A stretch of 64,000 nucleotides of DNA, from NCBI GenBank assembly GCA_004213555.1, contig SHAP01000002.1, positions 1 through 64,000 on the forward strand, read 5' to 3'. A program made the translations under genes and the position numbers. How positions within the stretch are numbered: position 1 is the stretch's first letter; each line of letters starts with the position of its first letter. Shown piece after piece: positions 17,133 to 25,441 of the stretch. This DNA comes from Phycisphaeraceae bacterium (GTDB lineage: Bacteria; Planctomycetota; Phycisphaerae; Phycisphaerales; SM1A02). The notes under the pieces were generated by a model. It had not been told where the DNA came from. It made no database searches and saw only the letters and a program-made list of their open reading frames with translations.

Positions 17133-17645
17133 ATGATGATTCATGAAATTACCGAAAAGGTCGGTGCTCACAAGAAGCGAAAGCGCGTGGGTCGAGGCCG
17201 TGCCAGCGGTTTGGGAAAAACCAGTGGCCGAGGGCACAATGGTGCCGGCTCCCGTGCAGGTCACGGTGACAAGATTTACTTCGAGGGTGGCCAAATGCCA
17301 CTCGTGCGTCGCCTGCCCAAGCGTGGCTTCACCAACGCTGCGTTCCGTACCGACTACCAGGTGGTCAACGTGCATATCCTGTGCTCACGGTTCGAAGACG
17401 GTGCCGAAGTCAACGCCGCAGCGTTGGCTGAGAAAGGACTCATCCGTTCGGTCAAGAAGCCTGTCAAGATTCTGGGCCAAGGCGAAATCAACAAGAAGCT
17501 TTCGGTAACGGCCCAAATGTTCTCGGCCTCCGCCAAGTCCAAGATTGAAGCCGCTGGTGGCACCTGTGTCTCCAACGCCAAGGTCAAGTGGACCCGCGCT
17601 GCCGCGGCCGCGAAGAAGGCTGAAGCCCAGTCCTCGGAAGGCTAA
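17133..17645 (+). CDS. rplO: 50S ribosomal protein L15
   Basis: A 170-residue L15, a late-assembly 50S protein. The glycine- and arginine-rich N-terminus with KRVGRGRASGLGKTSGRGHNG and the C-terminal region AGGTCVSNAK match the family. AAGGA lies 8 bases before ATG 17133. The tail after residue 155 is Ala/Lys-rich and variable. secY follows 11 bases later. Confidence 0.95.
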   Translation: MMIHEITEKVGAHKKRKRVGRGRASGLGKTSGRGHNGAGSRAGHGDKIYFEGGQMPLVRRLPKRGFTNAAFRTDYQVVNVHILCSRFEDGAEVNAAALAEKGLIRSVKKPVKILGQGEINKKLSVTAQMFSASAKSKIEAAGGTCVSNAKVKWTRAAAAAKKAEAQSSEG

Positions 17646-17656
17646 GAAAGACTCGC

Positions 17657-19075
17657 ATGCTGCAAGCCGTCATCAATGTGTTCCGAATCAGCGACCTACG
17701 CACCCGGGTGATGTTCACCTTGGGGGCCTTGGTGCTGTACCGGATCGGCTTCTTCATCCCGCTTCCCGGCGTGGATCAGGAGATGTTGGTGGACGCGGCA
17801 ACCAAAGCATCAGAGGCTTCCGCAAGTGGGTTTGGTCGGATTCTTGAGTACGCCTCGGTCTTCTCCGGTGGTGATTTTGGTCAGTCCACCATTTTTGGTT
17901 TGGGCATCATGCCCTACATCACGGCCTCGATTGTCTTCCAACTTTTGCAGTCGATGATCCCTTCTTTCAAAGAAATGAAGAAGGATCCGTCGGGGGCCCA
18001 AAAGCTTCAAGAATGGACCCGGTACGCCGGCGTTGGGATGTGCATGGTTCAGGGCTTCATGTGGCTGAACTACATCCGCGGCCAAGGCATGGTCGACCCG
18101 GTTCTGGAGTCTGACCCCACCGGACGTTTCTTCTTCATGGTGGCTGGTCTGACCGGCATCACCGCCGGCAGCGTGTTCTTGATGTGGCTGGGTGAGCAGA
18201 TCGACAAGTACGGCATCGGAAACGGTGTTTCGTTGATCTTGACTGCCGGCATTATTTCTCGCATGCCAGATGCCATCTTCTGGGTGATCAGCAAGTTCAG
18301 CCTGTCGGCTCAAGACGACTCGGTCATTGGACCGGTTGGGGTGGCCTTCCTCTTGATGTCATTCGTGAGCGTGGTCGCCGGTGCAGTCCTGATCACGGTG
18401 GCCCAGCGTCGATTGCCCATCCAACAGGCCCGCCATGCTCGGGCCGGTTCGGCTGCGGCGTCCAGTGGTCGGCACTACTTGCCGCTTCGGGTGAACCACG
18501 CCGGCGTGATGCCCATCATCTTTGCGTCATCCCTGATGATCATTCCGACGGTTGCTTTGGGTTCATTGGCCCAATACGCCGCTGCTTCTCCCGGCTGGCC
18601 CGAGTGGACCCGCACGGCGCTTACGTTCCTGAATGCGAACTTGCAAATGGGTTCGTATCCCTACGTGCTGATCCAAATCGGTCTGATTTACTTCTTCAGC
18701 TACTTTTGGACCACCGTGGTCTTCTCTCCCGAAGAGATGAGCGAACAACTTCGCGACCACGGCTCCTTCATCCCCGGCCTCCGTCCTGGACCGCGCACCG
18801 CGGAATATCTCGAGACGGTTGTGGAACGCATCACGTACGTCGGGGCAGGCTTCTTGGCCATCATTGCCCTGATCCCCACTGTGGTTGCTTCGCAAATGGG
18901 GGTTCCCATGCTTGTCTCCCAGTTCCTTGGCGGAACTGGGCTCCTGATCGTTGTCAGTGTGGGCCTGGACCTTGTCCAGCGCATCGAGGCCGCACTGCTT
19001 ATGAGAAACCAGACCGGATTCCTCGATTCCGGCGAGGGAGGGCGGGCAGCTCGCATCCGTTCCGGACGCGGCTGA
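17657..19075 (+). CDS. secY: preprotein translocase subunit SecY
   Basis: A 472-residue SecY, the channel of the Sec translocon in the inner membrane, with ten predicted transmembrane helices. The N-terminal LRTRVMFTLGALVLYRIGFFIPLPGVD, the plug region after it, GNGVSLILTAGIISRMP and the cytoplasmic-loop segment RPGPRTAEYLETVVERITYVG are recognisable. A loop after helix 6 (about residues 252-275) is Ala/Arg/Ser-rich. It is in the classical place after L15, but adk and map do not follow. Confidence 0.97.
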   Translation: MLQAVINVFRISDLRTRVMFTLGALVLYRIGFFIPLPGVDQEMLVDAATKASEASASGFGRILEYASVFSGGDFGQSTIFGLGIMPYITASIVFQLLQSMIPSFKEMKKDPSGAQKLQEWTRYAGVGMCMVQGFMWLNYIRGQGMVDPVLESDPTGRFFFMVAGLTGITAGSVFLMWLGEQIDKYGIGNGVSLILTAGIISRMPDAIFWVISKFSLSAQDDSVIGPVGVAFLLMSFVSVVAGAVLITVAQRRLPIQQARHARAGSAAASSGRHYLPLRVNHAGVMPIIFASSLMIIPTVALGSLAQYAAASPGWPEWTRTALTFLNANLQMGSYPYVLIQIGLIYFFSYFWTTVVFSPEEMSEQLRDHGSFIPGLRPGPRTAEYLETVVERITYVGAGFLAIIALIPTVVASQMGVPMLVSQFLGGTGLLIVVSVGLDLVQRIEAALLMRNQTGFLDSGEGGRAARIRSGRG

Positions 19076-19142
19076 GTGCCTTCGGGCTTGACCCAACGCC
19101 CTATATCGGTGACGATGGGGCGTTCCAGACCGAAAGGATTGA

Positions 19143-19358
19143 ATGGCCAAGGAAGAAAAGATCGAACTCGAAGCGGAAGTCGTGGAGGCCTTGCCTGATG
19201 CACGATTCAAAGTTCGTCTCGAGAACGGTCAGGAACTCTTGGCCTACGTTTCCGGAAAGATGCGAAAGTTTTTCATTCGTATTCTTCCTGGCGACAAGGT
19301 CTCGGTTGAGATCAGCCCGTACGACATGACCAAGGGTCGCATTACCTACCGCCGCTAA
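19143..19358 (+). CDS. infA: translation initiation factor IF-1
   Basis: A 71-residue IF-1, an S1/OB-fold protein binding the 30S A site during initiation. The family pattern [20 protein letters not shown] and [20 protein letters not shown] is clear. AAAGGA lies just before the ATG. It follows secY after a 67-base spacer and precedes rpmJ, as in many bacteria. Confidence 0.96.
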   Translation: MAKEEKIELEAEVVEALPDARFKVRLENGQELLAYVSGKMRKFFIRILPGDKVSVEISPYDMTKGRITYRR

Positions 19359-19376
19359 GCGGCATCGGAGCAAACC

Positions 19377-19493
19377 ATGAAGGTTCGCAGCAGCATCAAG
19401 CGTTCAACCAAGGATTGCCAGATCGTCGTTCGACGTGGCAAGCGATTCCTCATCAACAAGCGAAACCCACGTCTCAAGGCCCGTCAGGGCTGA
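19377..19493 (+). CDS. rpmJ: 50S ribosomal protein L36, zinc-free form
   Basis: A 38-residue L36 encoded at 19377-19493 with GGAG upstream. It starts MKVRSSIKR and ends NPRLKARQG, as the family does. The zinc site of ordinary L36 (Cys11, Cys14, Cys27, His33) reads Thr11, Cys14, Asn27, Leu33, so it should not bind zinc. The DCQIV segment resembles the zinc-free paralogue YkgO of E. coli. It is too short to be found by length-based gene calling. Confidence 0.93.
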   Translation: MKVRSSIKRSTKDCQIVVRRGKRFLINKRNPRLKARQG

Positions 19494-19510
19494 TCGAAAG
19501 GCACCGAAGC

Positions 19511-19888
19511 ATGCCCCGTATTGCTGGCGTCGATATTCCCGACCGCAAAAAGATTTTGTTCTCCCTCCAGTACGTCCACGGTATTGGTCCCAAGGTTGCC
19601 GCCGACATTTTGTCGCGCACCGGGATCGACCCCGACCGTCGAGCGAACGAACTCACCGACGACGAAGTGACCAACATCGCTTCTTTGATCGACGATGAGT
19701 TGGTGGTCGAAGGCGCCCTGCGTCGCCAAGTGGCTCAGAGCATCCAGCGTTTGCGTGAGATCAACTGCTGGCGTGGTGATCGTCACAAGAAAGGCCTGCC
19801 CGTTCGCGGACAATCCTCCAAGACCAATGCACGCACCCGGAAGGGCAAGAAGAAGACGGTTGCCGGTAAGAAGGCCGTCGGTAAGTAA
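19511..19888 (+). CDS. rpsM: 30S ribosomal protein S13
   Basis: A 125-residue S13, a 30S head protein contacting the P-site tRNA and the L5 bridge. MPRIAGVDIPDRKKI at the start, YVHGIGPKVAADIL and the C-terminal GLPVRGQSSKTNARTRKG are conserved. ATG 19511 is chosen over a longer frame because that frame overlaps rpmJ and lacks similarity. A 101-base spacer with an inverted repeat follows. Confidence 0.97.
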   Translation: MPRIAGVDIPDRKKILFSLQYVHGIGPKVAADILSRTGIDPDRRANELTDDEVTNIASLIDDELVVEGALRRQVAQSIQRLREINCWRGDRHKKGLPVRGQSSKTNARTRKGKKKTVAGKKAVGK

Positions 19889-19989
19889 AACGGAGTTGAG
19901 ATTCCATTTTGATTCTCTCCTCCATTTCGTGAGGTTCCCGGGCTCCCCAGTGAGTGCAATGGGAACCGCCAGCAGCGAAGGAATAGACC
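19889..19989 (+). promoter_or_regulatory. rpsM-rpsK spacer with inverted repeat
   Basis: This 101-base spacer holds a 7-bp inverted repeat GGTTCCC/GGGAACC at 19933-19939 and 19961-19967 with a 21-base loop. It ends 22 bases before the rpsK ATG and has no U-run. It may be a control or processing element; no function is shown. Confidence 0.35.
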
Positions 19990-20361
19990 ATGAGTAAAAA
20001 AAGCATCCGTCGCAACGTTCCCCGTGGCATTGGTCACGTCAAAGCAACGTTCAACAACACCATCATCACCATCACCGATCCCAACGGGGAAACCCTCTGC
20101 TGGGACTCTGCCGGGACCGTGGGCTTCAAAGGAGCTCGCAAGGCCACCCCTTTTGCTGCCTCCCGCGCAGTTGAAAAGTGTGTGGCCAAGGCCCGCCGCA
20201 TGGGGATGCGTGAAATCGAAGTGCACGTCCGTGGTGCTGGCGCTGGCCGTGAATCCTCGATCACTGCTTTCGAGGCCAATGGCCTCAGCGTGATTGCGAT
20301 TGAAGACCACACCCCAGTGCCCCACAACGGTTGTCGTCCGCCCAAGCAGCGACGCGTCTGA
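19990..20361 (+). CDS. rpsK: 30S ribosomal protein S11
   Basis: A 123-residue S11, part of the 30S platform near the Shine-Dalgarno helix. [30 protein letters not shown] and the C-terminal [16 protein letters not shown] are diagnostic. The S4 gene, which normally follows in the alpha operon, is missing; a 116-base spacer leads directly to rpoA. Confidence 0.97.
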   Translation: MSKKSIRRNVPRGIGHVKATFNNTIITITDPNGETLCWDSAGTVGFKGARKATPFAASRAVEKCVAKARRMGMREIEVHVRGAGAGRESSITAFEANGLSVIAIEDHTPVPHNGCRPPKQRRV

Positions 20362-20477
20362 CCCTGAACCATTTGTCTCTTTTCTGGAGAAAGAAGGTTG
20401 CCTCATCCTCGGCGTGATGGGGGGCCGCAACCCAGAGAAGAATCACCACCCTTTTTGGGACGCCGAAAGAAAGTGAT
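20362..20477 (+). promoter_or_regulatory. rpsK-rpoA spacer with hairpin
   Basis: The spacer contains a hairpin with outer stem GGTTGC/GCAACC (20396-20401 with 20427-20432) and an inner CATC/GATG pairing. It occupies the place where rpsD is found in many bacteria, and no remnant of an S4 gene is visible. There is no U-run, so it is not a standard terminator. Confidence 0.35.
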
Positions 20478-20483
20478 GTGACC

Positions 20484-21563
20484 ATGCACCTCAAGTGGCG
20501 TGGACTCGAACTCCCGGCCCGGGTCATCCCCGAGGCCTCCAGCCGAACGGAAACGTTCTGCCGTTTTTCAGTGGAGCCGTTTGAACGCGGCTTCGGAACC
20601 ACCGTGGGGAACTCCCTCCGCCGGATCTTGCTGTCCAGCGTTGAAGGGGCTGCGGTGACGCGTATCCGTGTGAAGGGTGCCGAACACGAATTCACCACCC
20701 TGCCCGGAGTGATGGAAGATGTCTCTGACATCGTGCTGAACGTCAAGGGCCTTGTCTTGGCGATGGAGGGCGACGAGCCTCGCACAATTCGGGTCAGTGT
20801 CAGTGGTCCTGGTGATGTGACTGGAGAGCTTGTCCAGTCCGACGCCAACGTGGAAGTCGTCAACAAAGACCATCTCTTGGCCACCTTGACCGACGAAATC
20901 GAATTCACCATGGAAATGGTGGTTGAGCGTGGTCGCGGCTACCGACCCGCTTCCGAAACTTGGGCCAACACCGCCGAAGAAGACATGCAAATCGGGGATA
21001 TCCCCGTGGATGCGGCCTTCAGCCCGGTCGAGCGTGTCCGGTATCGCGTCGAAAACACCCGTCTTGGCCAACGCACCAACTACGAGCGTTTGATTCTTGA
21101 TGTGTGGACCAAGTCCAGCTTGGCCCCCGAGATTGCCCTCGTGGAATCGGCCAAAATCCTTCGCAAGCACCTCAACCCCTTCGTCCAATACGAGGAGTTG
21201 GGCACCGAGCAAGTCACCACCGAGGCTGTCGCGGCCGCATCAGTGGATGATGAGTTGACTCGCAAGCTGGAGTTGACCATCGGTGAAATGGATTTCTCCG
21301 TTCGGGCCAGCAACTGCCTCGAATCTGGTGGCGTCAAGACCGCACGGGACCTCGTGTCTTTGACCGAAGAAGAACTTCTGGGAATGCGTGCCTTCGGCCG
21401 CACCTCCCTGCGTGAAGTGAAGCGTCGTCTTGAGGAAATGGACTTGGAATTGGGGATGTACCCATCCACCGGTCTGGTTCTGCCCACCGACGACGATGAC
21501 ATGCCGGCCGATGAAGAAGGTGCCGTGTCCTTCTCTTCGGACGACTTGGAGGACGACGGCTGA
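20484..21563 (+). CDS. rpoA: RNA polymerase alpha subunit
   Basis: A 359-residue alpha subunit counted from ATG 20484; a GTG two codons upstream (20478) is an alternative start. The N-terminal assembly domain includes EPFERGFGTTVGNSLRRILLSS. The C-terminal domain (about 275-330) has the FSVRASNCLESGGVKTARDLVSLTEEEL region, which binds UP elements and activators. The protein ends in an acidic tail (DDDDMPADEEG and onward) of about 30 residues beyond the usual end. Confidence 0.97.
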   Translation: MHLKWRGLELPARVIPEASSRTETFCRFSVEPFERGFGTTVGNSLRRILLSSVEGAAVTRIRVKGAEHEFTTLPGVMEDVSDIVLNVKGLVLAMEGDEPRTIRVSVSGPGDVTGELVQSDANVEVVNKDHLLATLTDEIEFTMEMVVERGRGYRPASETWANTAEEDMQIGDIPVDAAFSPVERVRYRVENTRLGQRTNYERLILDVWTKSSLAPEIALVESAKILRKHLNPFVQYEELGTEQVTTEAVAAASVDDELTRKLELTIGEMDFSVRASNCLESGGVKTARDLVSLTEEELLGMRAFGRTSLREVKRRLEEMDLELGMYPSTGLVLPTDDDDMPADEEGAVSFSSDDLEDDG

Positions 21564-21634
21564 TCGTTCTTTCCTGACCTACCGCGTTGTGGCTGGGACA
21601 CCAGCCACAGCGTCTTTTTGACTGGAGCCTTCTT

Positions 21635-22360
21635 ATGCGACATCGCATCTACGGATACACCCTCGGACGCAAAAGCGAACACCGCCGCGCCCTTCTGCGA
21701 AACCTCGCCGCTGGTCTTTTTGAGCACGGCGAAATCCGCACCACCTTGCCCAAAGCCAAGGCGGTGCAACCTTTCGTGGAACGGATCATCACCATGGCCC
21801 GGCAGGGCAACCTGCATGCCCGCCGCCAACTCGAGGCCAAGTTTGGCCGCGACCGTTGGATCCACGTGTGGGTCGCGGATGAGAACGTCCCTGAGTCCCG
21901 CAAGCTGTCGAACCCTTGGTTCAATTTGCCCCGGGCCGAAGACATTCAGTTTGATGATCGTGGCGAAGTGGTCAAGGCCCCTCGCCTGGTCGAGCACATC
22001 ATGAGCGTGGTTGCTCCCATGTTCGAAGGTCGAGAAGGTGGCTACACCCGGATCGTCCGAACCGGTGAGAGACGGCTGGGTGATGCTGCTGACGTGGTGA
22101 TCTTGCAACTCGTCGGCCGTGAAGATGGCCCCCAGATTGGCGGGAGCGAAAGCCCACGCCGATCGAAGGCCTCCAAGCGGGCCGAGTTTGCCGCCAAACT
22201 TGCCGCCGGTTGGGGTGGTGCTGCGGTCGCTGAAGAAGAAGCGTCCGAGGCTGCTGCTGAAGAGGCTCCGGCTGAAGAAGTCGAAACTTCCGAAGAATCT
22301 TCGGCTCCTGAGGAATCTGCTGCCGATGACGCCTCCGACGACGCGGCTGCTGAAGACTGA
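21635..22360 (+). CDS. rplQ: 50S ribosomal protein L17 with long acidic tail
   Basis: A 241-residue L17, about twice the length of the E. coli protein (127). The N-terminal half begins MRHRIYGYTLGRKSEHRRAL and carries the HGEIRTTLPKAKAVQPFVE region; GGYTRIVRTGERRLGDAADV closes the core near residue 160. The last 75 residues are Ala/Glu-rich and strongly acidic. An insertion at about 70-115 also differs from short L17. ATG 21635 is the last start of the ribosomal operon; a terminator follows 29 bases after the stop. Confidence 0.95.
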   Translation: MRHRIYGYTLGRKSEHRRALLRNLAAGLFEHGEIRTTLPKAKAVQPFVERIITMARQGNLHARRQLEAKFGRDRWIHVWVADENVPESRKLSNPWFNLPRAEDIQFDDRGEVVKAPRLVEHIMSVVAPMFEGREGGYTRIVRTGERRLGDAADVVILQLVGREDGPQIGGSESPRRSKASKRAEFAAKLAAGWGGAAVAEEEASEAAAEEAPAEEVETSEESSAPEESAADDASDDAAAED

Positions 22361-22389
22361 TCACTCGGTCTGATATCCAAGTCAATGAC

Positions 22390-22423
22390 GTTCGCCTCGC
22401 AGTTTGCGGGGCGAACTTTGTTT
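22390..22423 (+). terminator. intrinsic terminator of the ribosomal operon
   Basis: A hairpin of GTTCGCC (22390-22396) with GGCGAAC (22410-22416), extended by CGCA/TGCG around a GTT loop and a T-G wobble, is followed by TTTGTTT. It lies 29 bases after the rplQ stop and 52 bases before pheS, so it should end the super-operon transcript. Confidence 0.85.
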
Positions 22424-22475
22424 CGCTCCAGATCGATCCATCGAACCGCTGTCCCGTTCAGATACACTGAGCAAC

Positions 22476-23474
22476 ATGATTGAAGCGCTTGCAGATCTCG
22501 AATCTTCAGCTTTGGCCTCGTTGTCCTCGATTCAAGATGCCTCGGGCCTCGAAGCTTGGCGGGTGGAGCATTTGGGGTCCAAGGGCGCCCTCAAGAGTGT
22601 CATGGGAATGATGAAAGATGTTTCCAAAGAACAAAAGCCATTGGCGGGACAGCGGGCCAATGAAGTCAAGCAACGCCTTGAAGGGGCCTTCCAAGAGCGG
22701 AAAGCCAATTTGGAACAAGCAAGCTCACCGGCCGCCCTTTTGGATCCCACCGAGCCCGGTGTGCCGCCCAATCGAGGGCGTCGCCATCCCATTTCCACCA
22801 CCGTCGATGCCATTTTGGATGTCTTTGGTCGGATGGGATTTGAAGTGGCCCATGGCCCTGAGGTCGAAGATGAGTGGCACAACTTCAACGCGCTGAACAT
22901 CCCCGCCGATCACCCCGCGCGCGATCCAGTCGACAACTTCTACATGGGTGGCAGCGAGGACGACGTCACCCGGCTGCTCCGCACCCAGACTTCAACGGTG
23001 CAGATTCGAACCATGGAGGCCCACAAGCCGCCGCTGCGCATCGTTGCGGCCGGCCGTGTGTACCGACCGGATACCCACGACGCCACGCACTACTCGATGT
23101 TCCATCAAGTGGAGGGGCTCTGTATTGACGAGGGCGTTTCCATGGTGGATCTCAAGACTTCTCTCATGCAGTTTGCACGTGCGATGTTCGGGCCAGAAGC
23201 CGAAGCTCGCATGCGTCCCTCCTTCTTTCCATTCACCGAACCTTCGGCCGAAGTGGACATGAAGATTACGGTCAAAGGCAAGACGCAATGGATGGAAATC
23301 GGAGGGTGTGGCATGGTGGATCCAGCCGTACTCGAAGCCGTGGGAATTGATTCCGAACGCTACACCGGATTTGCGTTTGGGCTTGGGGTCGAGCGGATTG
23401 CGATGCGTCGTTATGGCATTGCCGATATTCGCTGGATGTATGAAAATGACGCCCGCTTCTTGGACCAGTTCTAA
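22476..23474 (+). CDS. pheS: phenylalanyl-tRNA synthetase alpha subunit
   Basis: A 332-residue PheS, catalytic subunit of the alpha2-beta2 enzyme that charges tRNA-Phe. An N-terminal coiled coil (about 1-85) precedes the class II core with FHQVEGLCID near 210 and motif 3 GFAFGLGVERIAMRRYGI near 300. The start at ATG 22476 gives the usual length. The beta-subunit gene pheT, commonly adjacent, is not next to it. Confidence 0.97.
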   Translation: MIEALADLESSALASLSSIQDASGLEAWRVEHLGSKGALKSVMGMMKDVSKEQKPLAGQRANEVKQRLEGAFQERKANLEQASSPAALLDPTEPGVPPNRGRRHPISTTVDAILDVFGRMGFEVAHGPEVEDEWHNFNALNIPADHPARDPVDNFYMGGSEDDVTRLLRTQTSTVQIRTMEAHKPPLRIVAAGRVYRPDTHDATHYSMFHQVEGLCIDEGVSMVDLKTSLMQFARAMFGPEAEARMRPSFFPFTEPSAEVDMKITVKGKTQWMEIGGCGMVDPAVLEAVGIDSERYTGFAFGLGVERIAMRRYGIADIRWMYENDARFLDQF

Positions 23475-23485
23475 GGAAACCCGTC

Positions 23486-24094
23486 ATGACCCTCGAGTCC
23501 AATCTCAACCCCAACGACATCGATCCGCCGCCGCGAATCATGGGATCGCTGGTTTTGATCCATGCCGTCAGCGGCCTGTGTTGTGGAGTTTTTGGACTGA
23601 TTCAGATGGCTCAACCTGATTTTTTTGCGACCCAATTTGTTCCGGGATACGAGGGCCCTGATGTGCCACAAGCGATCAAATTGGTTGGCATTCTTGCCAT
23701 GGCCCCTTTGCCCTTGCTGGTCATTTTGGAGGCCATGGCTGGGATCGGATTGATCACCGCCAGTCGACAGGCGGTTGCGCGGTTGCGTTGGTGGTCCATT
23801 TTTCGAGCGCTCCTGGCGGCGTTGGGGTTGATTTTGGGTGTCTTGACCAAAGAGGCCAATATTGACTTCCAGTTGGAAATGTACGAAGCCATGGAAGCTT
23901 CGCTTGGACCGGGAGTTCCGTTCCCCAGCGACCCCCAGCAAGTGGAGCAGAGCTACAACTTTGGTTTGTTGGTTGCCTTGCTTTTGGGCTTGGCGGCCCC
24001 CATCGGCGTGGGATTGTGGCTGATGGGGGGGCGTGGGACGCGTTTGCAAGAGCGTCTGGACATGTGGCGGGTGGCCACGGGAGGAAGACCGTGA
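23486..24094 (+). CDS. integral membrane protein of unknown function
   Basis: A 202-residue protein with four hydrophobic segments (about residues 19-42, 65-91, 103-119 and 155-178). AAGGAAA before the ATG supports the start. I recognise no domain. It lies between pheS and tyrS, and its stop overlaps the tyrS GTG start (GTGA), so it is probably co-transcribed with both synthetase genes. Confidence 0.75.
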   Translation: MTLESNLNPNDIDPPPRIMGSLVLIHAVSGLCCGVFGLIQMAQPDFFATQFVPGYEGPDVPQAIKLVGILAMAPLPLLVILEAMAGIGLITASRQAVARLRWWSIFRALLAALGLILGVLTKEANIDFQLEMYEAMEASLGPGVPFPSDPQQVEQSYNFGLLVALLLGLAAPIGVGLWLMGGRGTRLQERLDMWRVATGGRP

Positions 24095-25410
24095 CTGATT
24101 TTCTTGAAGAGCTCAAATGGCGTGGTTTGTTGCATCAAACCACCGGCGATGAAGCCGTCTCCCACCATTTGGCCACTCCAGGTCGCGTGGGCTACTGCGG
24201 CTTTGATCCCACCAGCCATTCATTGACCATTGGGAATCTCATTCCGATCATGTTGCTCCGTCATTTCCAAAAAGCAGGTCACCGTCCGGTGGTTCTTCTG
24301 GGTGGGGGAACCGGTTTGATTGGGGACCCTTCTGGAAAAGACGCCGAGCGTCAACTCCGAACCCGGGACGACGTGGCGAAGAATGTGGACTCGCAGCGGA
24401 AGATTTTTGAGCGACTGTTGGATTTTGACGGGCCAAATGCCGCCACCATGGTCAACAACTTGGATTGGCTGGAATCCTTGTCGTTTCTCGACATGCTCCG
24501 GGACGTCGGCAAGTACTTCAGTGTCAACCAAATGATTCAAAAGGACTCGGTTCGAGACCGCCTGCAAAATCGTGAGCAGGGCATTTCTTACACCGAATTT
24601 TCCTACATGATTCTGCAAGGCTACGACTTCCTGCATCTGTTCCGAGAGGACAATTGCACGCTGCAGATTGCGGGCAGTGATCAGTACGGCAATATTGTTG
24701 CGGGATTGGATTTGATCCGGCGTGAGCAAGGCGAACGCCCTGATGATGAAAGGCAAGAAGCATTCGGGGTCACCGCGCCGCTGGTCACGAGGGCGGACGG
24801 TAAAAAAATTGGCAAGACCGAATCCGGAGCCATCTGGCTGACCGCGGATTTGACCAGCCCTTATCGTTTTCATCAGTTCTGGTTGAATGCCGACGATGCC
24901 GATGTTGGGAACTTCTTGCGTTGGTACACCGACTTCGAGCAAAACAAAATCGAAGAGATTGAAGCCAAGCACGCGGAGGCGCCTCACGAGCGTTCGGCCC
25001 AGCGCAAGTTGGCCGATGCGGTCACCGATTTGGTGCATGGTGTGGGGGAACGCCAAGCCGCCGAAGCCGCGTCCTCGGCCTTGTTCGGGCGGGGGGAGTT
25101 GTCCGATTTGTCTGCTTCGCAAGTTGAGGCTCTGGCCCAAGAAGTCCCAGGATCCATTTTGGATGCTGAGCAACTCAAAAAGTTTGTTGCCGAAGGTCTT
25201 GATTTGGTGGACCTTTTGCCGACCACGTCACTGGCCCAGAGTCGTCGTGAAGCTCGGGAGTTCGTAGGCAATGGGGCGATCTCTTGCAACGGCATCAAAC
25301 TGGTCAAAGATGATCGGCTGACGACCGAGCATCGTTTGCATGGACGTTGGCTCTTGCTGCGAAGAGGTCGAAAAAATTGGCATGCCTTGGATGCCGGAGA
25401 CTTGGCTTAG
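24091..25410 (+). CDS. tyrS: tyrosyl-tRNA synthetase
   Basis: A 439-residue bacterial TyrRS of class I. The Rossmann-fold signature is GFDPTSHSLTIGNL near residue 34 (HIGH-like), and the KMSKS equivalent is KKIGKTES near 232, the KFGKT-type form typical of TyrRS. A C-terminal S4-like RNA-binding domain begins near 370. The start is GTG 24091, with GGGAGGAAG upstream and overlap with the previous stop. A longer frame upstream is rejected because it only overlaps the membrane protein gene. Confidence 0.96.
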   Translation: MTDFLEELKWRGLLHQTTGDEAVSHHLATPGRVGYCGFDPTSHSLTIGNLIPIMLLRHFQKAGHRPVVLLGGGTGLIGDPSGKDAERQLRTRDDVAKNVDSQRKIFERLLDFDGPNAATMVNNLDWLESLSFLDMLRDVGKYFSVNQMIQKDSVRDRLQNREQGISYTEFSYMILQGYDFLHLFREDNCTLQIAGSDQYGNIVAGLDLIRREQGERPDDERQEAFGVTAPLVTRADGKKIGKTESGAIWLTADLTSPYRFHQFWLNADDADVGNFLRWYTDFEQNKIEEIEAKHAEAPHERSAQRKLADAVTDLVHGVGERQAAEAASSALFGRGELSDLSASQVEALAQEVPGSILDAEQLKKFVAEGLDLVDLLPTTSLAQSRREAREFVGNGAISCNGIKLVKDDRLTTEHRLHGRWLLLRRGRKNWHALDAGDLA

Positions 25411-25441
25411 CGTGGCATGAATGGCTTGCTTCACCGAGGAA

